Shown: in pieces, positions 12,662 through 20,084 of the stretch
How positions within the stretch are numbered: the first letter of the stretch is position 1
Layout: every line of letters starts with the position of its first letter
NCBI GenBank assembly: GCA_018883125.1
Contig: VEQR01000010.1
Span: 1-56,254 of the forward strand
Length of the DNA: 56,254 bases
Reading direction: 5' to 3'
Source of the DNA: Candidatus Kapaibacterium sp.
GTDB lineage: Bacteria; Bacteroidota; Ignavibacteria; Kapaibacteriales; Kapaibacteriaceae
Made by a program: the position numbers and the translations under genes
Notes under the pieces: generated by a model
What the model was told of the DNA's origin: nothing
The model's input: only the letters and a program-made list of their open reading frames with translations
Database searches by the model: none

Positions 12662-13765
12662 ATGGCCAGCTCCTCTCAACGTGCTGTAGCCGAACAGCGC
12701 CTCGCCTCGATCCGTCAGGCCCTGTCGGCACACAAACTCGACGCCTACGTCATCGCTCACCTGCCAAGTATCCGATACATCACGGGATTCTCCGGTTCCT
12801 ACGCAACGGTGATTGTAACGAAGAAGAAACTCTACTTCGTTACGAACGATCTGTACGAAGTACAGGTTCAGAAGGAACTCATTCAGCACAAGGGGCTCGA
12901 GGTCATTGTCGATCGCGACACCTGGGGCGCACTCGCCCGCGCTGGTGTACCATCATCGATGAAGGCGGTCGGCTTCGACCCCGGACGTCATACGCACGCC
13001 GGCTTCCTTCACATGAAGAAGCATTTGAAGGGGGCTAGTCTCACCCCGCTGGCCGGACTTATCGACTCGCTGCTTCTGCCTAAGAGCTCAGGCGAGATCA
13101 CCAGCATCAGGAAGGCTGCCGATATCACCAGTCGTGCCTATGAGAAGATGCTCGGCATGGTCGCACCGGGAATGACCGAGCGCGATGTTGCCACATTTCT
13201 TGCCACGACCACTCGTCAGATGGGATCCGAAAAGGATGCCTTCGACATCATTGTTGTTGCCGGAGCACGCTCTGCCATGCCCCATGGTCGTGCAAGCACA
13301 GCCAAGATCAAATCGGGCGATGTTATCACGGTCGATTTTGGCTGTTGCGTTGACGGTCTTTACAGTGACATGACCCGCACGTTCTGTGTGGGCACACCAT
13401 CGAAGAAAATCATGGACGTGTTTGCCGTCCTGTACCAGGCCCACATGTCGGCACTTGATGCCGCGGTAACAGGCGTCATCGCGTCTGACCTCGACAATGC
13501 CGCACGCTCGGTGATCGCCTCGGCTGGCTACGGCGAGAACTTCCGTCATTCACTTGGACATGGCCTTGGCTACGAGGTGCACGAGAACCCTCGTGTGTCG
13601 CACATGAACACCAAGGAGCCCCTTCCAACGAACTGCGTTGTCACCATCGAACCAGGCATCTATCTGCCGGGGAAGTTCGGAATGCGCATCGAAGATGATG
13701 TGGTGATCACACCAAAGGGTCCAAAGATCCTGACGACCGCGCCACGTGAACTGGTGATCGTCTGA
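12662..13765 (+). CDS. M24-family Xaa-Pro aminopeptidase
   Basis: A 367-residue cytosolic metallopeptidase that removes N-terminal residues preceding proline. A creatinase-like N-terminal domain (LDAYVIAHLPSIRYITGFSGS) is followed by the pita-bread catalytic domain. The expected metal ligands are present: Asp in VDFGCCVDGLYSDMTRTF, His in SLGHGLGYEVHENP, Glu in TIEPGIYLPGKFG and Glu in MRIEDDVVIT. It follows guaB after 3 bp and precedes the glycosyltransferase by 8 bp, so it is the middle gene of a plus-strand operon. Xaa-Pro aminopeptidase versus dipeptidase cannot be decided from sequence alone. Confidence 0.9.
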   Translation: MASSSQRAVAEQRLASIRQALSAHKLDAYVIAHLPSIRYITGFSGSYATVIVTKKKLYFVTNDLYEVQVQKELIQHKGLEVIVDRDTWGALARAGVPSSMKAVGFDPGRHTHAGFLHMKKHLKGASLTPLAGLIDSLLLPKSSGEITSIRKAADITSRAYEKMLGMVAPGMTERDVATFLATTTRQMGSEKDAFDIIVVAGARSAMPHGRASTAKIKSGDVITVDFGCCVDGLYSDMTRTFCVGTPSKKIMDVFAVLYQAHMSALDAAVTGVIASDLDNAARSVIASAGYGENFRHSLGHGLGYEVHENPRVSHMNTKEPLPTNCVVTIEPGIYLPGKFGMRIEDDVVITPKGPKILTTAPRELVIV

Positions 13766-13773
13766 GCCCATCA

Positions 13774-15054
13774 ATGCGACAACTTTCAGCACTGGTCTTT
13801 GCCTACTATTTCCCGCCGATGGGCCTGAGTGGTGTGCAACGCGTGACCAAGTTTATGAAGTATCTGCCGGACTTCGGATGGCAGCCCCATGTGATCACCA
13901 CCGGACCGGTGGCGTATTACGCACACGATCCGTCGTTGCTCGAAGAGCTCGAGGGACGTGATGTGACGATCCATCGCACGCAGGGGGCCGACATCAACTC
14001 TCGGCTCAAGGACAAGGGCACCGTGGCCATGCCACGGGAGTTCTTTCGGAAGATCCTGCGCAAGGCCAGCGATACATTCTATGTGCCAGACAACAAGAAG
14101 GCATGGTCAAAGCAGGCACTTGCTCTGGGCCGGGAGCTTGTGCAACAGCACGAGTTCGACGTCATCTTCGTCAGCGGTCCCCCGTTTTCGACGATGACGG
14201 CTGCCGCTACTCTGAGCAACGAGACGGGCATTCCTCTCGTTGTTGATTATCGCGATCTGTGGTTCGGCAACCAGTTTCATTTCTATCCGACGTTTTGGCA
14301 CTCCCACAAGCATCAGCAACTTGAACGTGATGTTCTGCGCGTTGCATCACGGATAACCGTCACCAACCGACGCATCAAAGAGCATCTCATCCGACGTCAT
14401 GATTTTCTCACATCAGAGGAAGTCGTGATCATTCCTCACGGATACGATCCAGCGGACCTGCTCGGCCATGAACGTGTGCGACGCAATGACGGGAAGTTCC
14501 GCCTGACCTACTCCGGCATTTTCTACGACATCGTCACGCCAATCCCCTTCTTCAAGGCGGTTAAGCGCGTTCGCTCTGAGCGGCCGGACATTCCGCTCGA
14601 CTTGCATTTTGTTGGCCTGCTGCGAGACGAATACCGCAAGGCAGCTCAGCGCATGGGCATTGCCGACCTCATCACTGATCACGGATACTGTCCGCACCGT
14701 GATGCCGTAGGCATGCTGATGGAGAGCGATGCCCTCTGGATGATGGTGGGCAACACCCGCAATGCCGATACGATCTCGAGTGCTAAACTCTACGAGTACT
14801 TCGGCACACGCAAGCCCCTTCTCGTTAGCGTCCCCCAAGGTGCCCTTCGCAAAGATGCTGAGCGCTATGGGGCTTCATGGATCACCGACCCCAAGGACGT
14901 AGAGGCCATCGCCACAAGCATCATCGAAATGTACGAGCACTTCAAGCGCGGCACACTACCGTCCCCCAACGCCTCAGTCGTTGATGGCTTTAACCGCATC
15001 ACCCTTACCGAGCAACTCGCAAAACAGTTTGCAATGAGCACGAGAGTGGTGTGA
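13774..15054 (+). CDS. Glycosyltransferase family 4-like
   Basis: A 426-residue GT-B fold transferase. The N-terminal half has the pattern YYFPPMGLSGVQRVTKFMKYL typical of family 4-like donors, with NRRIKEHLI and IPHGYDP before the second Rossmann domain. The C-terminal nucleotide-sugar region contains SAKLYEYFGTRKPLLVSVP, where the Glu before Y-x-G-x-x-K/R-P is the usual donor contact. Donor and acceptor cannot be told. No signal peptide or membrane span is visible. Last gene of the guaB operon; an octamer repeat array starts 6 bp after its TGA stop. Confidence 0.85.
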   Translation: MRQLSALVFAYYFPPMGLSGVQRVTKFMKYLPDFGWQPHVITTGPVAYYAHDPSLLEELEGRDVTIHRTQGADINSRLKDKGTVAMPREFFRKILRKASDTFYVPDNKKAWSKQALALGRELVQQHEFDVIFVSGPPFSTMTAAATLSNETGIPLVVDYRDLWFGNQFHFYPTFWHSHKHQQLERDVLRVASRITVTNRRIKEHLIRRHDFLTSEEVVIIPHGYDPADLLGHERVRRNDGKFRLTYSGIFYDIVTPIPFFKAVKRVRSERPDIPLDLHFVGLLRDEYRKAAQRMGIADLITDHGYCPHRDAVGMLMESDALWMMVGNTRNADTISSAKLYEYFGTRKPLLVSVPQGALRKDAERYGASWITDPKDVEAIATSIIEMYEHFKRGTLPSPNASVVDGFNRITLTEQLAKQFAMSTRVV

Positions 15055-15060
15055 GGAAGA

Positions 15061-15168
15061 ATTACGGAGGTACGGAGATACGGAGGTACGGAGGTACGGA
15101 GGTACGGAGGTACGGAGGTACGGAGGTACGGAGGTACGGAATGACGGAGGGACGGAATGACGGAGGGA
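15061..15168. repeat. Tandem octamer array (TACGGAGG)
   Basis: About 13 units of the 8-mer TACGGAGG with some divergent copies (GACGGAAT) at the right end. It begins 6 bp after the stop codon of the glycosyltransferase. There are no spacers, so it is not a CRISPR array. A related octamer array lies at 24.5-24.8 kb. Confidence 0.95.
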
Positions 15169-15170
15169 CT

Positions 15171-15272
15171 TGTAGGGGCGAGACGCAGTCTCGCCCGAAG
15201 GCACCGTCATCCCCGCGAAAGCGGGGATCCATGCGCAACCTCGATGGATTCCCGCTTTCGCGGGAATGACGA
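15171..15272. repeat. REP-like hairpin elements
   Basis: One GGGCGAGAC-GCA-GTCTCGCCC module (15175-15196) is followed by two copies of the ATCCCCGC/GCGGGGAT hairpin (about 15209-15232 and 15244-15272), the second with TTCCCGC arms. Same family and same module order as at 1.7-1.9 kb read in reverse. Confidence 0.88.
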
Positions 15273-15275
15273 TGC

Positions 15276-15320
15276 CAGTCATCAGTCATCAGTCATCAGT
15301 CATCAGTCATCAGTCATCAG
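15276..15320. repeat. Tandem heptamer array (CAGTCAT)
   Basis: About six copies of the 7-mer CAGTCAT (ATGACTG on the minus strand). The last codons and the TGA stop of the minus-strand Fe-S oxidoreductase (15303-15305) lie inside the array, so the protein's C-terminal MTDD is encoded by repeat units. Confidence 0.95.
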
Positions 15321-17339
15321 CACTCGTTCTCTGACGATCTCGGAGATGTCTTTGATAGTGACCGAGTCGATCTTTTCGGCGGCTTTAACGCCGTCGGTGA
15401 TCATGGTGGTGCAGAAGGGGCAGTTGACGGCGATGGTTGTTGCGCCGGTTTCGAGGAGTTCATTTGTGCGGACGATATTCACTCGATCGCCAACATGTTC
15501 TTCCATGAACATGCGGCCGCCGCCGGCGCCGCAGCATAGGCCGCGGTCTTTGGAGCGCGCGGGTTCAAGGATCGTAAGGCCCGGTACATTCTCCAGTGTG
15601 GCGCGGGGTGCTTCATACTCGCTGTTGTAGCGGCCGAGGTAGCACGAATCGTGATACGTGATGGTCTCCTTGGACAGTTTCGTGCGATCCACCGCTAGGC
15701 GACCCGTGTCGATGAGCTCCTTGATGAACTGTGTATGGTGGATGACCTCGGCATTGAATCCGTACTGCGGGTACTCGTTCTTGAGACTATTGAAGCAGTG
15801 TGGACACGTGGCCACGATCTTCTGCACATTGTAGCGCTGAAAGGTCTCCACATTGGTCTTCGTCAGCATGTCGGCCAGATACTCATTCCCAGTGCGACGT
15901 GCCACATCACCCGTGCAGTTCTCTTCCGTGCCGAGAATGCGGAAGTCCACACCGGCGATCTGCATGAGTTCGGCGAAAGCCTTCGTTGTTTTCTTTGCGC
16001 GCTCGTCATAGGAACCGGCGCAGCCGACCCAGAACAGCACCTCCATCGAGGCGTCTTCTGCCGCGGTCTTGATGCCCATTCCGTCGGCCCAGTTAGCACG
16101 GTCTGCCTGACCAAATCCGCCCCATGGCACGGCGTTGGTTTCCATGTTCCCATAGATGTCGGGCAGCAGCGCTGACTCGTCATTGAACTGCGACTCCATC
16201 ATCACCATTGAGCGACGCATGCCGACAATTGCCGGCACGTGCTCGATGTTCACCGGACATTCCTGCATACAGGCGCCGCATGTTGTGCAGGCCCAGAGCG
16301 CATCAGGTGAAACGTAGTCGCCAATGAGTTTCTTGTCCCACACGGCCTGCTCATCGGTTGTTAGTTCAGCCCCTTGCTCCTTCTTCAGGATGAGCGGCGC
16401 CTTATCCATGGTCCGATCGTGTATGGCCACGATGATGCCACGTGGGTCAAGCACCTTACCCGTTTGATTTGCCGGACAAACGCTGGTGCAGCGTCCGCAG
16501 TGCGTACAGGTGTATCCATCAAGCAGCGACTTCCACGAGAGGTCTTCGATGTCCACCACACCAAACTTCTCCACGCCTTCTTCTTCGAAGTTGATCGGGG
16601 CCATGGCATTTGTTGGCTGAAGGGGGCCAAGGAACACATTCGGGATGGAGGTCAGAACGTGCAGGTGCTTCGAGAACGGCAAGTAGTTCATGAAGGCCAG
16701 GATCAGCAGCGCATGCATCCAGAAGGCTACGTGAAAGGCTATCGGGGCGGCATCACCGAGGATGGCTGCAAGCCCCTTCCCTAGTGGGTGAGCAACCGGA
16801 CGCACCGCCCAGGAGAAGTCTTCTCCATGCACGGGTCCACGCAGCGAGTTCTGCACCAGCAGCGCCGATACGATGCCGAAGATCGTCAGCAGGATCATGC
16901 CGGCTTCGACCTTCTCGGCTTCTACCTGCAGACGATTGACCTTTGTGACGTAGCGACGCCAGAGCGACATCATCGTGCCGACGATGATCAGCAGGCAGAA
17001 GATGTCGGTAAGGATCGTGATGACCGAGTAGATGGGGCCAAGGAAGTTGAAGGACCATCCGTCGTGCAGGCCCTCAAGAACCATCTCAGCAGCTGAGAAT
17101 AACAGCACGAGAAAGCCCCAGAAGATCCCGGCATGAATGGGGCCGGCAACCTTATCGCGCAGGATCTTGCTTTGGCCAAACCCCACCACAAGCGTCGTCC
17201 GAATGCGCTCACCGATGCGGTCAAATCGGTTGTCGGGCTTGCCAACTCGGAGCCAGGCGATCAGACGTGATGCGTTGCGCGAGAAGATCGCTGCTGCCGA
17301 GAGCAAGACGATGATAAAGATGATGTTCTGCGTTTCCAT
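15303..17339 (-). CDS. Membrane-bound Fe-S oxidoreductase (heterodisulfide reductase/EMO-like)
   Basis: A 678-residue protein with an N-terminal membrane part of about six helices (residues 5-225) resembling nitrate-reductase gamma cytochrome b subunits. Two [4Fe-4S] motifs follow, CTHCGRCTSVCP (278-289) and CTTCGACMQECP (351-362). The C-terminal half has the two cysteine-rich CCG-type domains (CPHCFNSL and LCCGAGGGRMF). Proteins of this build accept electrons from electron-transfer flavoprotein and pass them to menaquinone, and often sit near acyl-CoA genes. That role is inferred here from the domains and the divergent CoA-transferase. Its promoter TATTTTTG is at 17360-17367; its stop lies in a heptamer repeat. 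Confidence 0.85.
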   Translation of the reverse strand: METQNIIFIIVLLSAAAIFSRNASRLIAWLRVGKPDNRFDRIGERIRTTLVVGFGQSKILRDKVAGPIHAGIFWGFLVLLFSAAEMVLEGLHDGWSFNFLGPIYSVITILTDIFCLLIIVGTMMSLWRRYVTKVNRLQVEAEKVEAGMILLTIFGIVSALLVQNSLRGPVHGEDFSWAVRPVAHPLGKGLAAILGDAAPIAFHVAFWMHALLILAFMNYLPFSKHLHVLTSIPNVFLGPLQPTNAMAPINFEEEGVEKFGVVDIEDLSWKSLLDGYTCTHCGRCTSVCPANQTGKVLDPRGIIVAIHDRTMDKAPLILKKEQGAELTTDEQAVWDKKLIGDYVSPDALWACTTCGACMQECPVNIEHVPAIVGMRRSMVMMESQFNDESALLPDIYGNMETNAVPWGGFGQADRANWADGMGIKTAAEDASMEVLFWVGCAGSYDERAKKTTKAFAELMQIAGVDFRILGTEENCTGDVARRTGNEYLADMLTKTNVETFQRYNVQKIVATCPHCFNSLKNEYPQYGFNAEVIHHTQFIKELIDTGRLAVDRTKLSKETITYHDSCYLGRYNSEYEAPRATLENVPGLTILEPARSKDRGLCCGAGGGRMFMEEHVGDRVNIVRTNELLETGATTIAVNCPFCTTMITDGVKAAEKIDSVTIKDISEIVRERVLMTDD

Positions 17340-17359
17340 GGGTTCCCCTTTTGCGTTGG

Positions 17360-17367
17360 CAAAAATA
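17360..17367 (-). promoter_or_regulatory. Predicted -7 element of the Fe-S oxidoreductase
   Basis: TATTTTTG on the minus strand, about 20 nt before the ATG at 17339. It sits back to back with the plus-strand element at 17376-17383, so the two divergent genes have promoters only 8 bp apart and may influence each other. Confidence 0.55.
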
Positions 17368-17375
17368 CCAAACTG

Positions 17376-17383
17376 TATGTTTG
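17376..17383 (+). promoter_or_regulatory. Predicted -7 element of the CoA-transferase gene
   Basis: TATGTTTG fits TAnnTTTG, with a TTG 17 nt upstream. It implies a short leader of roughly 20 nt before the GTG start at 17410, which rules out the more upstream in-frame ATG codons. Confidence 0.5.
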
Positions 17384-17409
17384 TGGTTTATCGTTCATGT
17401 GGAGGTGTT

Positions 17410-18687
17410 GTGGGTCGGGTTGTAAGCGCAGACGTAGCCATTTCAGCAGTTCAGTCGGGACACCGACTCTATCTGCATTCTGTGGCTGCTGCACCGCAGA
17501 CGCTGATCCACGAGCTGGTGCGTCAGGCACCACGACTGCGCGACGTGGAGATCGTGCACATGCACACCGAGGGGCCCGCCCCGTACGCAGAGCCGCAATA
17601 CGCCGAGAGCTTCCGAGCCAACTGTCTCTTCATCGGTGGGAACATGCGTCCGGCCATTCGCGAGGGCAGGGCTGACTTCACGCCGGTGTTCCTCTCGGAG
17701 ATACCGCAGCTGTTCCGGTCGGGCATCCTGCCGATCGATGTGGCGCTGATCAATGTGTCGCCCCCTGACCGGCATGGCTTCTGCTCGCTCGGCGTCACAG
17801 TTGAAGCAGCACACGAGGCTCTGCACTCGGCGCGGATCGTGATTGCGCAGATCAATCCACGAATGCCGCGCACACATGGTGATGCGCTTGTGCATCGGGA
17901 TACCATCACGTACATGGTCGAGGTGGACGAGCCGATCTTTGAGGTACAACCCCCTGCACTAGGTGACGTAGAGCGTCGCATCGGTGAGCATGTGGCCACA
18001 CTCGTCGAGGACGGGGCTACGCTGCAGATGGGCATCGGTGCGATTCCCGATGCTGTCCTACACCACCTTGGTGGACACAAAGACCTCGGGATCCACACGG
18101 AGATGTTCAGTGACGGACTGCTGCCATTGATCGAGAGCGGCGTGGTTACCGGACGCAAGAAGGAGGTGCACCCCGGAAAGATCGTGGCGACCTTTGTGAT
18201 GGGTACTCGTAAACTGTATGACTTTATTGACGACAATCCGATGATCGCGATGCTCGATGTTGCGTATGTGAACAATCCGGCAACCATCCAGCGCAATCCG
18301 AAGGTCACCGCCATCAATAGCGCCATCGAAGTGGACCTCACGGGTCAGGTCTGTGCCGATTCCATTGGCCCCATTCCCTATTCCGGTGTAGGGGGCCAGG
18401 TGGACTTTATGCGCGGCGCTGCCAGGTCGGTGGGTGGCAGGCCCATCATTGCCCTGCCATCGCGCACAAGCTCGGGAATCGGCCGCATCACTTCGCTCCT
18501 GAAGCCCGGTGCAGGCGTCGTATCAACACGCGCTCACGTTCACAGCATTGTTACTGAGTACGGCATTGCGCATCTGCATGGACGCACCATCCGCGAGCGG
18601 GCGAAAGCCCTCATTGCGATTGCTCACCCGGAGGATCGGGAACGTCTTGAGCGCGAGGCACTTGAACACTGGCATATTCGTATATGA
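17410..18687 (+). CDS. Acetyl-CoA hydrolase/4-hydroxybutyrate CoA-transferase family protein
   Basis: A 425-residue family I CoA-transferase that moves CoA between acyl-CoA and a carboxylate. The catalytic glutamate is in GIHTEMFSDG and the oxyanion-hole and CoA regions include IGAIPDAVLHHLG, YSGVGGQVDFMRGA and TEYGIAHLHGRT. I chose a GTG start at 17410 because GGAGG lies 4 nt before it, the promoter is just upstream, and family members begin about here (VSADVAISAVQSG). The stop overlaps the start of the next gene by ATGA. Substrate could be acetate, butyrate or 4-hydroxybutyrate. Confidence 0.88.
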   Translation: MGRVVSADVAISAVQSGHRLYLHSVAAAPQTLIHELVRQAPRLRDVEIVHMHTEGPAPYAEPQYAESFRANCLFIGGNMRPAIREGRADFTPVFLSEIPQLFRSGILPIDVALINVSPPDRHGFCSLGVTVEAAHEALHSARIVIAQINPRMPRTHGDALVHRDTITYMVEVDEPIFEVQPPALGDVERRIGEHVATLVEDGATLQMGIGAIPDAVLHHLGGHKDLGIHTEMFSDGLLPLIESGVVTGRKKEVHPGKIVATFVMGTRKLYDFIDDNPMIAMLDVAYVNNPATIQRNPKVTAINSAIEVDLTGQVCADSIGPIPYSGVGGQVDFMRGAARSVGGRPIIALPSRTSSGIGRITSLLKPGAGVVSTRAHVHSIVTEYGIAHLHGRTIRERAKALIAIAHPEDRERLEREALEHWHIRI

Positions 18688-20000
18688 GCGCCATGAAGCC
18701 ATCATCGGCCTTTGTCCTCTTTGTCTCGGGTGCGCTGGCAGGAGCCCCCTGCCCAGGGCAGCAATTGCCGGATGTGGCTAGTGCTCGCGTGCTGACCGAT
18801 GTAATCGTTCTTCGGGGTACGACGCTTGCCGCGGCAGCCCGATGCGATGTGTACGTATCTGTACCCTATCAGCTTCTGACGTTTACCGCAAACACCGATC
18901 GAATGCTGGCCGAATACTCGGTCTCGATGACGATCCGAGATGCGCTGGGCAACCGCATCGTGGATACGACCTACATGCGGAACATTTCCGAACAGTCCTT
19001 TGCCGTATCACGAGGGACAACCGGTAAGTCGGACAACAGCCTACGTCGGTTTGACCTGCTGCCGGGCTCGTACACCCTGGAGACCGTTGTTTCCGATGTA
19101 TTTGGCAGACGGGACCATGCCAGCTCGCGAAACTTCTCCGTTGGCGAATTCAATTCCGCACCCGTGGAACTGAGTTCGCCGATGTATGTGAGTCAGATCG
19201 AGCAGCGTGGGAACCGCTACGCCATCACACCGTTTGTGGGCGACATTGTCTGGTCGCATGACGTGCAGTTATTCGTCTTCTTGGAGGCCTATTTGAGCGG
19301 ACAGCCGCGCTCGCTGCGGTATCGGTGGACTCTGACGCGTAGCGATGGTCGGCAGGCATCTTCTGGCGAAAGCGATGTTGTCCGGTGTGAACGTGTGGCT
19401 ACCCAAAGCTTCTTTCCGCTGCATCTCGGGCACCGATTACTTCCCGGCACGTATGTGCTGAAGATCACGGCTCATCCGGTATCGGGTGAGGGCCTTACAG
19501 ACACGTCCATCGTTGAGGCCCGAACAGAGCGACAATACGTCGTGCCGCGCTCCATGGCCGCCGATGTCGTGGCTGACCTCAAGAAGGCAACGCGCCAGCT
19601 CATGTACGTGGCAGATCAGGACCAGATTGATGCCATACTGAACGCTCCATCAGAGGGCGAATCCCTCTCGCTCTTTGAAGACTTCTGGAAGGAGCTCGAC
19701 CCAACCCCGGGAACGCTCAAAAATGAGGCCTTCGACGAATACTATGGTCGAATCGATGAGGCGAACAAGCGATTCAAATCCTACAACGAAGGCTGGCTCA
19801 CGGATATGGGGCGCGTGTTCATCATCTACGGAGAGCCGTACACGATAGACCGCGGCATGAGCCCCAACGGAATGTCACGGATCGTCCGCTGGATCTACCC
19901 CAATGTGACCTTCATCTTCGAAGACACATCGGGTTTTGGAGACTTTCGCCTGCGCAGTGGCCTTGTGGGGAGCGGCAAGTACCGCTATCAGAAACAGTAG
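18684..20000 (+). CDS. GWxTD domain-containing secreted protein
   Basis: A 438-residue exported protein with an N-terminal signal (KPSSAFVLFVSGALAGAPC). The first 270 residues look like beta-sandwich modules. The C-terminal third carries the GWxTD domain, here YNEGWLTDMGRVFIIYGEP, followed by RWIYPNVTFIFEDTSGFG. The domain is known mainly from Bacteroidota, Acidobacteria and related bacteria and has no assigned activity. The start overlaps the CoA-transferase stop by 4 bp; a second ATG 9 bp in (MKPSS) may be the real start. Functional tie to the CoA-transferase is not obvious. Confidence 0.85.
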   Translation: MSAMKPSSAFVLFVSGALAGAPCPGQQLPDVASARVLTDVIVLRGTTLAAAARCDVYVSVPYQLLTFTANTDRMLAEYSVSMTIRDALGNRIVDTTYMRNISEQSFAVSRGTTGKSDNSLRRFDLLPGSYTLETVVSDVFGRRDHASSRNFSVGEFNSAPVELSSPMYVSQIEQRGNRYAITPFVGDIVWSHDVQLFVFLEAYLSGQPRSLRYRWTLTRSDGRQASSGESDVVRCERVATQSFFPLHLGHRLLPGTYVLKITAHPVSGEGLTDTSIVEARTERQYVVPRSMAADVVADLKKATRQLMYVADQDQIDAILNAPSEGESLSLFEDFWKELDPTPGTLKNEAFDEYYGRIDEANKRFKSYNEGWLTDMGRVFIIYGEPYTIDRGMSPNGMSRIVRWIYPNVTFIFEDTSGFGDFRLRSGLVGSGKYRYQKQ

Positions 20001-20030
20001 AAGAATCACAATCTCTTACCACGAAAAGAA

Positions 20031-20062
20031 AACGGCCGTCCAGCTTTCGCTGAACGGCCGTT
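20031..20062. terminator. Bidirectional terminator hairpin
   Basis: Arms AACGGCCGTCCAGC and GCTGAACGGCCGTT pair 13 of 14 bases around a TTTC tetraloop. It sits between two convergent genes. Read on minus, the stem is followed by TTTTCTTTT, a good U-tract; on plus the tract is poor. Confidence 0.88.
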
Positions 20063-20084
20063 GTTGATTTCGCGTGAAGGGGGC

